Shown here in pieces: positions 1-9,747 of a stretch of DNA of 64,000 nt (positions within the stretch are counted from its first letter, which is position 1; each line of letters begins with the position of its first letter). The notes below the pieces were generated by a model. The model searched no databases. It was not told the DNA's origin and was given only the letters and a program-made list of their open reading frames with translations. Made by a program: the position numbers and the translations under genes. Source of the DNA: Pochonia chlamydosporia 170 (lineage: Eukaryota > Ascomycota > Sordariomycetes > Hypocreales > Clavicipitaceae); the NCBI RefSeq assembly GCF_001653235.2, contig NW_019154056.1:62001-126000 (forward strand). Reading direction: 5' to 3'.

Positions 1-538
1 AGCGTACTGTCCTGAGAGGCACATTCATGGCCTGGCGATTTGGTGGCGCGGGTGACGCAGGGGCGGCATGGGAAGTCACGCACTGCGCCGCGGGGAGGAG
101 CCTTCTTTGTGTGTTTCTTCTTCTGTTTGGGAAGCAAAATTAGCAGTTGTCACTTCGCAAGAGGGCCTCCTGGATCGTACGGTGATTTTAGATGGGGATT
201 TGCGGACGTCGGGTTGGGACAATCTTTTCCTTTTGATAGTGACGTTCCTGCTGCGAGAGCCTCCCTCTGTCGTGTTTGCGGTTGCTGTTTCGCTCACGTC
301 GACGGAATCTGTTGTGGGCATGACTCTCTTGTGGCTAACTAGTCTTTTGAGGGGTATGATGGCACGAAAGGGAAGCTGGGAACTAGATTGGAAGAGACTT
401 AAGTTCTGCTAAATATTCGGGTGATGAGCGGCATCGATCTGTTCCTGGTCTGGGCGATGTTCCGCCAATAGCCCTGGAACTGATCCGCAGCGGATCAGTT
501 GCACCACCGAAGCGGGGTAGTGCGGTCACCATTTTGTA
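1..538. other. No recognisable gene
   Basis: No open frame here resembles a known protein. The short overlapping frames on both strands look like chance ORFs. A perfect palindrome lies near 480-500 (CTGATCCGCAGCGGATCAG). I looked for the left terminal inverted repeat of the IS3EU-like element that ends at 4407 and did not find it here. Confidence 0.5.
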
Positions 539-604
539 ATGAGACGGCCATCATCAGTCCCCCTTTTCCTACCGGCATCAAAAGAGCTTGTGCGTTCCCG
601 AGTG

Positions 605-2330
605 ATGGCGCGCCCACCCAGTGCGATTGATCAACACCGTGACTACGTCACCCATCTTTACCTCAACGGTGTCTCGCGGAGCAGGATCAAGCACAAGCTT
701 CGAAAGCACCATTATGTCACCGCCAATCTCAGCACAATTTCTCGCCGAATCGCGAGCTGGGATCTCCCGCGTCAGCAAACTCGCACCAAAGAAACTCCAG
801 AACTGATCGAGACCACCCGCGACCTGATATTTCGCGTTGGGCTTACCGAGAAACAAACACTGAGCGTTTTACAGAGGCAGGGTTGGCCGATCACGAAACG
901 AGGTCTGAAGCGGATCAGGCTACACCCGGACCGCCGCTGGGTACGCAGGATCAATAGCGATGAAGAGCGCCTTGCGCTACTGGAAAAGACAGAGCAGGTC
1001 ATTATCGAAATGACACGCCGGTCTAATGCCATTTCCGGATATGGAAAAAGTCTCCTTCAGCCTTATCTTCGTCAACAAAAGCAGCTCTGGGTGCCTAGAG
1101 ACCCTCTCTTTGCGATGTACAAAATTATGTTCCCGAATGAGATCGAGATGCGGAAAAGAATGTTCCGCAGAAAGAAGGGACAGTTTCTTGTGCCGGGACC
1201 GAACTACCAGTGGTGTATTGACGGCCATGACAAACTCAAAGCGTATGGTTTCGAGATCTATGCCGCGATCGACGCTTACTCCCGCAACATTATCTGGTTC
1301 TATGTCGGCCACTCGGCAACGACCGCCTTGAGCGTTTTAAAACAATACTTGGCCGCCTGTGACGCATACGGAATTCGGCCATGGTATCTGCAGGCAGATA
1401 GAGGTAGCGAAACGCCACTGGTCGCCGCGGCCCATTGGAACTTTGCTTTGGCGGCAGATGGACGAGTGGAGTGGAATGGGCGGGTCTTTCAGCAAGGAAA
1501 GCGCCTAAAGGATTCTTACAAGGCTGGACCAAGCACCAAGAACGTCAAAATAGAGAAATGGTGGGAGAGTATGCTGCACATCTCCTCCCGGCAGTGGGTT
1601 GACTACTTTGGGGAGCTCGCCAGAGACGGTGACTTCGATGGCGATATGTTGGAGGATCAGATTGCCTATCTACGCAGTATATGAAGATATATTACGCCAA
1701 GAACTGTTCGACTTTGTGGAGGCGTGGAATCTTCATCGAATCCGCCTTCAGAAGAATCGTCCCCACGTGGTTCACGGCCAGCCCTGGATGAACTACCATT
1801 ACCCAGATCCCGACAAGGCGTGCAACTGGGGTATCCCCATTGACCACTCAGTTCTGGCTGAATTAGAGCGGCCATTGGCTGACATCGATGTTAATACTTG
1901 CTTAGAGCCAGAGACAAAAGATTGGTGCCGCCGAGTCCTTGTCGAAATGGGCTACAACCACGTTGCCCTTGGAACTCACCATGAGCCTGACAAATTGCGG
2001 CCGTTCAAGCGTTTCTACCTAGGCCTTCGAGACAGGATCATTCAACACATCGAGAGTGGCCGGCAGCCTCTATTGGCATATCGCAAGGCGCCAACAGGTG
2101 GCATCGCTGAATATGTGAGCCTCACCGTTTCCGTGCGAGTTGGTGAATCTGATTACATATAGGAAGCATTATACGAGCAAGCAAATCAGGCCTTCCACTA
2201 TGAGCTTGGTGATACGGAACCAACAGAACAGCCACTTGTTGAACTAGGATATGAGGATGAAGAAGGGAACGACATAGAAGGAATCAGTGATGACGAGGAT
2301 GGCGAGATTTCTGATGAGGAACCCGAGTAG
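605..2330 (+). pseudogene. Integrase-core (DDE) transposase, IS3EU-like, frameshifted
   Basis: Predicted DNA-strand-transfer transposase of copy A. Residues about 8-55 look like a helix-turn-helix of the Clr5-like type. The integrase core follows: WCIDGHDKLK with D206, LQADRGSE with D265, and the third acid at E317 or E321 in KIEKWWESM. This is the RNase H-fold arrangement of retroviral-type integrases and IS3. The ATG at 605 is preferred over 539 because recognisable sequence begins there. The frame runs to a stop at 1682-1684, and the family-like sequence (YEDILRQELFDFVEAWN) continues at once in another frame, so a 1-nt indel has broken the gene. The second frame meets a stop at 2160-2162, which is explained by a 48-nt intron (2115-2162). 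It then ends at 2330 with an acidic tail (ISDDEDGEISDEEPE). The assignment to IS3EU rests on motifs and TSD length. Confidence 0.7.
2115..2162 (+). other. Predicted 48-nt spliceosomal intron in the integrase gene
   Basis: The donor is GTGAGC directly after a TAT codon. A CTGAT branch-like element lies near the end, and the acceptor is TATAG. Phase is 0 and length is 48 nt. Removing it deletes an in-frame stop and joins ...GGIAEY to EALYEQANQAF. This is typical of short fungal introns. No RNA evidence. Confidence 0.6.
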
Positions 2331-2373
2331 TCAATCCTTCCTGTTATGTCGGACAGCAAATGTTACAGGAATC

Positions 2374-3822
2374 TTAGTCCCTTTGAAGCGTGTGGAATGT
2401 GCTGGTGGAAGTACTCCTGCAATATCGGTGGTAGAGGGTGGGGCTTGATCGCTCCCAAAGTTTTGAGCAACGGACTCTCGGCTTACCTGTTATTCTTGTC
2501 AGCACTAGACTGTGTAATGGGGTGATTTGGTCTCTTACAAACTCCGGGCCCAAAACTTCTTCACCGTCTTCTTCGTCCACTTCATTTTCCTCGTCTACCA
2601 TGCCTTCACGCCCCTTATCGCCAGGGATGCTGCGAAACACTAGATCATGAAGCGGATCTTCCACTTCGCTGAGGTCTACCACATCATCACGGACAACGAT
2701 TTCGTCAAAAACATCTTCAAGCTCATCGTCTGTTGGGCTCTGGCTGGAGGGGGCCGGAACAGGTTCTTCTTGCTTCATCTTGACGGGTATCTCTTGCTTG
2801 GCCTGATCCATGTTCCTAGCGCCATCCTCTTCCGTCATCTGTCTTTCCTTCTTGACGCGCTTCTTGTGTCCGGTGGCAGGGCTCGTATCCTCTTGCTTGA
2901 TCTTCCGTTTCTTTTCTTCTTTGACCGGCGTCGAATATTCATCTGGCCTCAGCGGTGTGACTGGCTCCTGTTTATCAACAACAAACGTGGATGTCAGAAC
3001 CACCAATACCTTCAATTGTCCTGCCTGGTTGTTTCCAAAGTGCCGGGATGCGAGCATGCTTGACGGCGTAGCGTACTTATCGGTATTGGAGACGGTAACG
3101 ATCTTCTTGCCAGAGAAACTAGAAGCGTACGATAAGCTCCAGAGATCTCTGTTAGTGAGATCGATCGCAGGCGGAAGCGGACGGAGATGGTCGAACAAAA
3201 TTGCGGTGAACGAAGGCCACGTCAGTAAATCTGCCGAGGAAAACTTGATCACGGTGTCCTTCAGAGGCAACACGGTCTCTGGGATCTCGACTGCAAGCCC
3301 ATTGAAGTATCTTGTCTCCAACCCGCTCACTAGCAGGAGACCTACATGGACCCATTGATAGCCAGTTCGCTGCCTCATAGGTTTTCCGGTGCTTCCTTTA
3401 GAACTTTGAATAGCTCGGCTGGCCGCGGATGCGACAGACATAAAATGGGGACCACTTGACGACTGAGAGGGAGCTATAACTGCCCGCGTGTTCACCGCAT
3501 CAGCTGAGGAAATCTCGTTGGGAAGGAATTGATCAGCGCGTCTGATGCTCATGGATGACACTGGTTTTGGTCTGTCACGCAGCAGCAGACTTGCTGGGCT
3601 GACTGGCCGTGGCGGAGAGTCCTCGACTTCTACCACCTCATCATATGGGCCAGGAAGTGCTGGAGTTTTAGACCTGGCTCGTTGCTGGGTCCGAAAGGGG
3701 TTGGCCAAGCCGCAACGGCCACAATAGTTGGCGCTTATATATATGGTGGTGAAGAGGTCATAGTGCTTCTTTCCGTCTTGGATGCAGTAGATATGCCCGG
3801 AGGGGATCTTTGAGGGATCCAT
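2374..3822 (-). CDS. IS3EU-like element ORF2, accessory protein of unknown function
   Basis: A 482-aa protein; I recognise no family. The N-terminus (MDPSKIPSGHIYCIQDGKKH) carries NYCGRCGLANPF, a CxxC at residues 34-37 with a further Cys at 13, possibly a small zinc site. The middle has basic nuclear-localisation-like stretches (KEEKKRK, GHKKRVKKER) mixed with several psi-K-x-E motifs (VKEE, IKQE, VKKE, MKQE) that fit the SUMO-attachment consensus. These are followed by acidic tracts, one containing VVDLSEVED, which resembles a SUMO-interaction motif. The first about 90 residues are conserved in both 1.1-kb derivatives, so the 5' part of this ORF and its upstream region travel with the element ends. 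It lies tail-to-tail with the integrase. A role in targeting or regulation is a guess. The last about 40 residues read less convincingly and may follow a frameshift. Confidence 0.6.
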   Translation of the reverse strand: MDPSKIPSGHIYCIQDGKKHYDLFTTIYISANYCGRCGLANPFRTQQRARSKTPALPGPYDEVVEVEDSPPRPVSPASLLLRDRPKPVSSMSIRRADQFLPNEISSADAVNTRAVIAPSQSSSGPHFMSVASAASRAIQSSKGSTGKPMRQRTGYQWVHVGLLLVSGLETRYFNGLAVEIPETVLPLKDTVIKFSSADLLTWPSFTAILFDHLRPLPPAIDLTNRDLWSLSYASSFSGKKIVTVSNTDKYATPSSMLASRHFGNNQAGQLKVLVVLTSTFVVDKQEPVTPLRPDEYSTPVKEEKKRKIKQEDTSPATGHKKRVKKERQMTEEDGARNMDQAKQEIPVKMKQEEPVPAPSSQSPTDDELEDVFDEIVVRDDVVDLSEVEDPLHDLVFRSIPGDKGREGMVDEENEVDEEDGEEVLGPEFVRDQITPLHSLVLTRITGKPRVRCSKLWERSSPTLYHRYCRSTSTSTFHTLQRD

Positions 3823-4417
3823 TTGGCTTGACGAGAGATGAGAGCAAGTTGACGGAGACGAGGAGAGGAATCCTGTTTCAGACCGAGCTTTTTAATTAGG
3901 GAGAACAAAACAACATCGTCCTTCCTTTACGGTGGATGATGTCGCTAGACCGGTTTAAGCAGGAGGTTGCTGCGCTTGTCCGCTGCTGATCAGAAGCGGG
4001 GTTGGTGCGGTGATTCTCCGTCCGCCCATCGTGATCCTCATCGCGAGATGAACGTTGTCGCCAGCTCGTCCTTCACTATTGTGCATTCAAATCGCGACTA
4101 TAGCAACCGAAATTCTTGTATTGACTTTATATAGAAAGATCAATTGAGAATTGTTGAGAAACGAATTCGCGATATGGCGCTGAAAATCATCTGTCTAGCG
4201 GCAAATGGTTGGCCATTTTACAGTTGACGTACCGAGTAACCTCAATTGATCAATTAGACTGGCAGCAGGCCGCGCGAGCCCGCTGCTAGTCCGCGGTACA
4301 TGTTTGATGGCGACCCGAAGTACCCAGAGGACTAGGGACGTAAGACCCTAAACCTAAAACGAAACAACCGGGGGGTTTTGCAACAGTGCTCCCTATCGCC
4401 CACCGTATGCGTAGGGC

Positions 4418-5627
4418 AATGTAATGTAATGTAATTTATTTACGCCCGGAGGGATTGTCCCTAAAGGGCCATAACGTTGCGCTACTTGCTCAATCTACCC
4501 TGTAAGCTGTACTCCTAAAGCCCGACAATGATTTCTTTCCTTGGCACCCGCAACCTCATTTCATCAACTGGCAGTCCTGCTCTGAGGTTATTCCCCCGGA
4601 GTGCCCAGCATCCCATCTTCGGCAGCTGGAGCTCGGCTTGTCAGTTTGAGGTTGCGCGGCTCGGATGTTACGCGTTGATACCAGTCCACTAGTCCAATTT
4701 ATCGCAGGTTTGCCTGTTCCTGATCACCTGTCTGCCTCTAGCCTTCCCGTTGCCGTTGCAAATTTAATCGTCCTTCGGACAGCCGCCATGTCGGGGTTCC
4801 ATCCCTCGCCATCCGATCCAGACTTGCCTCCCAGGAAGAAAGACAAGTTACCCATCTTGGTCCGCTTATATCGTATTAAGCCTTCCCTTTCCGAATTCCA
4901 CCGTCTGCACCGAAAGAGGAAATGCTCGACTGTCTCTGCCGCTTGGCCGCAGCTGCATTGATCTGTTCCCACAGCCCTAATGCTGTGCAGGTATCTATTA
5001 AGCCGGCACTTTCCTGTTCGTAGCTGTATTAGTATCCTGGACTCCTTGGCATTTAGAGCGTCATAGATGGTCCGCGTGTGCTGGCCTGGAAGCGCTGTGT
5101 CTATACGTTGCGAGTACCGTCCTACCCCAATGGGTATCCTTTGCCGCTGCTGTTGCTGTTGGTTGAGTAGCAGCCTGGTTCTCGTAGATCGTGCTTGATA
5201 GCTTGCTTTTTCCCGAACGCACCCGTCCTTTGTAGCCTCGCGGGCCGCTGTCTTGGCCGCCGCACCCGGCCGGAAGCCCTTATGCCCTGCCGGCACCCAC
5301 AGCACGGACACCGGCACATCTCGCAGATGCGGCAGCCTCGCTTGCCTGTACACCTCTTGGACTGCCCGTTGTCCGGATTGCTGTTGAGGGTGTCCTACCA
5401 CTTGAACGGCTGCCCTATTGCTGCTAACGATAACCACGTTCCTGTGCGGCAGCTTTACCGGCACATATCGAAATGCCCATGCCATTGCCTCTAGCTCGGC
5501 TATATACGGGTTTATATCCTCACGCGGCCCCAGCGTGACTGAGAACTGGACCAACACATCTCTCTTGCCCTTTGCCGTCACATACTCCACGCAACCCCCC
5601 ATGCCGACCATTCCTCCCCTCTCCGAA
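4418..5627 (-). mobile_element. LINE (Tad1-like) 3' fragment 1, with RNase H and C-terminal zinc motif
   Basis: The minus-strand ORF 5611-4724 (295 aa) is the 3' end of a LINE polyprotein. It holds an RNase H-like segment ([12 protein letters not shown] ... [11 protein letters not shown]) and the C-terminal Cys/His motif [17 protein letters not shown] seen in fungal Tad1-clade elements. The 3' end at 4418 is a pentanucleotide TTACA-type tail instead of poly(A). The upstream side stops exactly at the MULE inverted repeat (5627). The same LINE family recurs at 9748-10515 in the opposite orientation with the same tail. EN and RT domains are absent, so it is a dead fragment. Confidence 0.8.
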
Positions 5628-8600
5628 GGGACGCCGCACCACTTTGATACGGACGCCGCATCCTTAGGGACGCCGCACTTTTAGCGCTCCTCATTGGCCC
5701 CAGACTCAACTAGTCAGTCAACCAGCCCCCACAAGGCGGTGAAGACAATGTGCTACACCAGGCCTTAACAGTGGAGCAACTGGTTGATGGTTGTCAATGT
5801 TGGGACTCCCTCCCAAGGTGTCACGACTCAGCTCGCGCATGTTTTCACCAAAATCTAGTGCGTTCGGGCAATTCAGCTCATTCTTTTTTTTCTTTCCTCT
5901 GCGCTACAGCTTGACTACAATGCACTGTTCCTCCCTCCCCGCCGAGTATAGGGCATCTTGTTCCTTGGCATTTCTTTCGCCTCTTCCCTTGCTCCTCGGA
6001 GTCTCATTGCCTGCAGTCTCCGCAACGACCTGCTCCGTGGTGTGGCCATTTCCCGCCTTGGTCCAGTCCAGATAAGCCATCATCTCTTCTTTAGTCCATT
6101 CCCTCTTACCCGTTGTAGTTGTACAGAGCCTTGACATCTGCTCGTCGTCCAAACACCACGCATAACTTGTTCGGTCATACCGTAACGGGAGTCCCATTGC
6201 CCTACGGTATTCCTGGTTGGTTTTAACACTCCCACGGGGTTGGGCCGCATACCAGGCGCTCCTTGCAGCAACGTATCTCAGATAGATAGCTCGTGGGGAA
6301 TCGTACCTGGGCGGTGAACATGGATGCGGACTGTGCGAACGCGTGGTCGTAAGAACAGGTGACGTGGGTAGCTGGGGCGCAGCTGTAGCAATGGGTTGAG
6401 GTAGTGTTACAGCCGTCATCGAATGCGAATTTGGGTCCCCCTTTGGATTTACGGTTGAATCCAGTAATGCGGCTGACTGTGAAGCTGGTTCGGAAGCAAA
6501 GAGTGATTGCGAGGGCAATTCCGGGTACCTCAAAAGGCATGTCTTCGAGGACTTTCTATGGCCAACCACATGACATTTACTGCATCTGCTTGGAGCCCGT
6601 GTACCAGTTTCGGCTGTTGCAGACCTCGTTTGGGCTGAAGGAATTGCCGTCCCGGCACTAGATAGTTCCCATTGACACCGTCGTCTTCGCACGCTTGGCT
6701 GTGTCCTCTGTCCGCTTGCCCGTACTCCAGTCGTCTTCCCAGACCTGAGAGGTAGTGTACTTCCTTGGCTTGGCGGATCCTTTGGCTTCTGGATCGTGTC
6801 GGATGGGCAGCCGGCCAAAGTCGACTTACTTCGACCTCCACATGATTGGCCACGGTGCTGTGACCGACTGCTCTGAGGCTGAGTGCCAGAAACTCGACGG
6901 CTCGCAGTTTGCCTACTGGATCCAACTGCCATACTTGTCGGGATAGGCTGGGGCTTGTTTTTGGGCCGTCCACGAAGATTGGTGGCAATCTTTGGGTCCA
7001 ATATGCGGCGGTATACGTCGCGGGTTACAGGCTCTCGCAGATGCCACCGCGAGTGTATATCCCACTTAGTCAGAGGCACAGCAGTCACGAGCTTCCGATA
7101 GAGCGTGTGATGGCAAGGGATCCCGAGCTCAATAGACACATTGCAATCGTCGTTGCACGTTGTAATGGCATCCGGCCACGGATTAGACGGGCTCGGGATG
7201 CCTTTGAGTGCCTTGCGGTACTCCCGGGTCATCATAGAAAGTCCTTTCTGAGACACAACATGAGGAATGTCGCCAAGATACTCCGAGCCACGCCCTAGGT
7301 GCTCTCGCGCCGTCAGCACCTCGTCCTGGGCACAAGCTTGACGAAACTCCCTCTCTTGGTCTTCTAGCATGCCTTGGATTGCCTCGACCAGCCGATACAA
7401 ATGGCTCATGCCATTCAGGAGATAGCTCTTGACATTGTTGTTGCCGGCCTCCGTGCCAGAGGTCACTCGAATGCCGAAGTTGCGGTACTTCCGGATGAAG
7501 CACCGAGCCCACTGCTCTCTCACAGGCATGTATGTACTATAGAGATACGCAAGAATCGCCTTCTGGTCACTGAATTGTGTGCAGAGGCATTCCCAGGCCT
7601 TCTCGTGATCCTCTTCCGTCTCAGCAAACACCACAAGTCTCCACAGCATGAGCACTCCGTTGTAATCGTGGGTTACAGATTGCGGCGAGTTGTCTCGAGT
7701 AATCGGCTCTTCTTGTCTTTCAGATTCCTGTACTGCCTGCCAATCGCGGTCGTTGAGGTCTGCATCGTGCTCGTCTGAACCTGAACCACCCTCTTCGCTG
7801 GCGACTCTATCCCTCGTAGCATACACCCACCTCCGTTTGGACTGCAGCATTACATTTGAGTTGATATGATGGATGCATATCTGCTGTTGGGCTTCGGCAA
7901 ACTCACCCCCAAGGGCCAGCTTCATCTGTTTGTCAAAGTCGGTGATAACAACATCGGGAGTCCGGATGCCGTCGCGGCTGAGCAGCGCACGTACACCCTT
8001 AGCAAGGAACTGGAACCCTTCAAGCCTCTCGTTGTCGATCAACCCAAATGCGGCGTTAAAGACAGTACCCAAGCAGGTTTGCCCCGTAACTTGGAAAAGG
8101 GGCAACTTAAAACGGTTGGTGTTGTATGTGTTGTCGAAACTAATGACCTCAGAGAACCGCTTCCACATCCGGAGACAGTAAGGGAACGTCCATACCAGCC
8201 CCACCAGACGGTCCGGCTCATCTCTGTCCCACTCCGCAATGTAAGGTATCCCCTTCTCGTCAAACAACCTGATTAGTGCAGCCGTAGAACTGTAACAACC
8301 CAAATTTTCTCTATTAATCCGAGCCCTAGCATTATAAATATCCCTCGGCACATAAACTGAATCTGGGAAGTGATCTCGGACGATGCCACCAATGTCTCGT
8401 GCACGAATGCCCACCCGCCGACTGGTAGACTGAATGGTCGCCTTCACCAGACTAGTTAACCGCCTATGGACAGGGTGAGCGGCGGCATCAGCGCTACGCC
8501 TGTGGTTGTGTTGGTGGTGCTGCAATTCTGGAAAGTGCCGCAGAGTCCATTGGAAGTTGTTCTGTGGCAAGGCCTCAGCGATAATCTTCCACAGGCACCC

Positions 8601-9747
8601 CAGCTTTCGAGATTTTCGCTTCCGAAGACCGGCGCCCCTTCCTGGCCGTGGAGTCCCATATCGATCACATTGGAAAATGTATCGACTTCGTTGTCCCGGT
8701 CGAACCATGCCGTTGGCCTTGACGGCCCCAAAACCATGTGCTTTCGCAAAATGGTTTACTTGAGTAAGAAGCGAGTCAACAGACGGAGCTGGATTCCCGG
8801 GGATTGGTGGGTTTGGTATTTCGTCAGTTTGGGATCCCGAACTTGCATCGGACAAGTCATGCTGTTCTGACGGTACGTCAACCTGGCTAGGGACGTTTGG
8901 TGGCAAAGGGATTTGATCAGGGCCCCTGGCTAGTTGTGATACACCCGCTTCTTCCTGCAGCCGATGCCTTTCATTAGCCCATGTGCGCTCCTTTCCGTGA
9001 GATAAGGAAAGAGCAGAGGCGAGGTGTCGATCGGCTCCTGCAAGCTGGCGAGCCAACCCCAACGCAGTCGGAATGGCCGTCAGCTTTGTTATAGCCTGCG
9101 TTATCTGCTCGTCTTGGTTCTGTCGATTGGTACACGGCTCCTCTCCTATGGTCTTGGCTGGGTCTGGTATCAACGTATCAACGTGCTGTAACTGCTGGCT
9201 TGGTTGATACTCCGAAGTGCGATAGTCGTTTCGGAGATATATGTCCGATTTCCGCCACCGAACACCTGGGATGTCCTTTCCGGTTGAATCGTGAAGCCCA
9301 GGCAGGAGACGAAATACTGGTCGAGTCATCCTGGGGGCACACCGCCCACACATTCCGAACCGTACTGGCAGAATTCGAGGCTGGTGGTGGTACTACTTGA
9401 CTGGTCCGAGGCGCTCGACAACGGTCGGGATTCCGTCAGTGTAGGGAGATTGGTTAGGCTGACTGGACCTCGACGACGGCTTATATTGGCGGCATTCGTA
9501 ATTGGCGAAGGCATTGTGGGCTGTATGGTGAATTGTGCTTAGAGCAGGACACGACGCGACGCGAACCAGTGGTTGTTGAAGTTGTGGATGTTGTCGTAGC
9601 TTTCCAACTGGTCAGAGGTGGCAGACTTCTGGCAGAATTTGGTGGGTACGACCAGCACTAACAGGGTTGAGTTTGGCCAATGAGGAGCGCTAAAAGTGCG
9701 GCGTCCCTAAGGATGCGGCGTCCGTATCAAAGTGGTGCGGCGTCCCT
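5627..9747 (-). mobile_element. MULE-1, complete Mutator-like element with 73-bp TIRs
   Basis: Inverted repeats at 5627-5699 and 9675-9747 (start AGGGACGCCGCACC) match along about 73 bp. Each TIR contains three copies of a GGACGCCGC-type motif. The element encodes one long transposase on minus. The 9 bp outside the two ends do not match, so no target duplication is visible. Both flanks are LINE 3' fragments in opposite orientation, pointing to rearrangement rather than simple insertion. Confidence 0.85.
5904..9353 (-). CDS. FAR1-type Mutator-like (MULE) transposase
   Basis: An open frame of 1149 aa. Residues about 195-290 form the WRKY/GCM1-like FAR1 DNA-binding region (YIFQCDRYG ... HHQHNHRR). 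The MULE DDE catalytic core follows: D407 in SFDNTYNTNRFKLPLF, D472 in VVITDFDKQMK, and E635 in TSGTEAGNNNVKSYL. A SWIM zinc motif is at C733, C737, C747 and H749, and a CCHC knuckle at C924-C939 (CSKCHVVGHRKSSKTC). The C-terminus (YDSP.AIY.RYVAAR ... EEMMAYLDW ... CIVVKL) closely matches MULE-2 (37204-41950), so this tail is a family trait. The start is uncertain: a minus-strand frame at 9514-9326 could be an upstream exon. No internal stop, so it may be functional. Confidence 0.88.
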   Translation of the reverse strand: MCGRCAPRMTRPVFRLLPGLHDSTGKDIPGVRWRKSDIYLRNDYRTSEYQPSQQLQHVDTLIPDPAKTIGEEPCTNRQNQDEQITQAITKLTAIPTALGLARQLAGADRHLASALSLSHGKERTWANERHRLQEEAGVSQLARGPDQIPLPPNVPSQVDVPSEQHDLSDASSGSQTDEIPNPPIPGNPAPSVDSLLTQVNHFAKAHGFGAVKANGMVRPGQRSRYIFQCDRYGTPRPGRGAGLRKRKSRKLGCLWKIIAEALPQNNFQWTLRHFPELQHHQHNHRRSADAAAHPVHRRLTSLVKATIQSTSRRVGIRARDIGGIVRDHFPDSVYVPRDIYNARARINRENLGCYSSTAALIRLFDEKGIPYIAEWDRDEPDRLVGLVWTFPYCLRMWKRFSEVISFDNTYNTNRFKLPLFQVTGQTCLGTVFNAAFGLIDNERLEGFQFLAKGVRALLSRDGIRTPDVVITDFDKQMKLALGGEFAEAQQQICIHHINSNVMLQSKRRWVYATRDRVASEEGGSGSDEHDADLNDRDWQAVQESERQEEPITRDNSPQSVTHDYNGVLMLWRLVVFAETEEDHEKAWECLCTQFSDQKAILAYLYSTYMPVREQWARCFIRKYRNFGIRVTSGTEAGNNNVKSYLLNGMSHLYRLVEAIQGMLEDQEREFRQACAQDEVLTAREHLGRGSEYLGDIPHVVSQKGLSMMTREYRKALKGIPSPSNPWPDAITTCNDDCNVSIELGIPCHHTLYRKLVTAVPLTKWDIHSRWHLREPVTRDVYRRILDPKIATNLRGRPKNKPQPIPTSMAVGSSRQTASRRVSGTQPQSSRSQHRGQSCGGRSKSTLAGCPSDTIQKPKDPPSQGSTLPLRSGKTTGVRASGQRTQPSVRRRRCQWELSSAGTAIPSAQTRSATAETGTRAPSRCSKCHVVGHRKSSKTCLLRYPELPSQSLFASEPASQSAALLDSTVNPKGDPNSHSMTAVTLPQPIATAAPQLPTSPVLTTTRSHSPHPCSPPRYDSPRAIYLRYVAARSAWYAAQPRGSVKTNQEYRRAMGLPLRYDRTSYAWCLDDEQMSRLCTTTTGKREWTKEEMMAYLDWTKAGNGHTTEQVVAETAGNETPRSKGRGERNAKEQDALYSAGREEQCIVVKL

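Larger units (their letters stand above)
539..4407. mobile_element. IS3EU-like DNA transposon, copy A (left end not found)
   Basis: This holds two convergent ORFs: an integrase-type transposase on plus (605-2330) and an accessory ORF on minus (3822-2374), with stops only about 45 nt apart. The right end, CCCACCGTA at 4407, matches the right ends of the 1.1-kb copies at 38617-39719 and 54023-55129, which share ORF2's start and the subterminal region. Those copies define the ends: TIRs starting TATGG/TACGG and a 6-bp TSD. As I recall, Repbase gives the eukaryotic IS3EU superfamily a 6-bp TSD and TAY termini, which fits. The left end is outside the window, lost or too diverged, so the start given is only the first ORF. 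Linkage of integrase and ORF2 into one element is inferred from proximity and orientation. Confidence 0.6.

Noticed and set aside
40..412. Overlapping 100-114 aa frames on both strands at the window start
   Set aside because: No recognisable motif, strongly overlapping in several frames, odd composition; chance ORFs.
2438..3727. Plus-strand frames of 60-182 aa opposite ORF2
   Set aside because: They are antisense to the 482-aa frame, whose N-terminus is conserved in two other copies.
4338..4365. Telomere-like CCCTAAACCTAAAAC in the IS3EU-like subterminal region
   Set aside because: Only two imperfect units, at the same place in all three copies, so it belongs to the element and is not a telomere trace.
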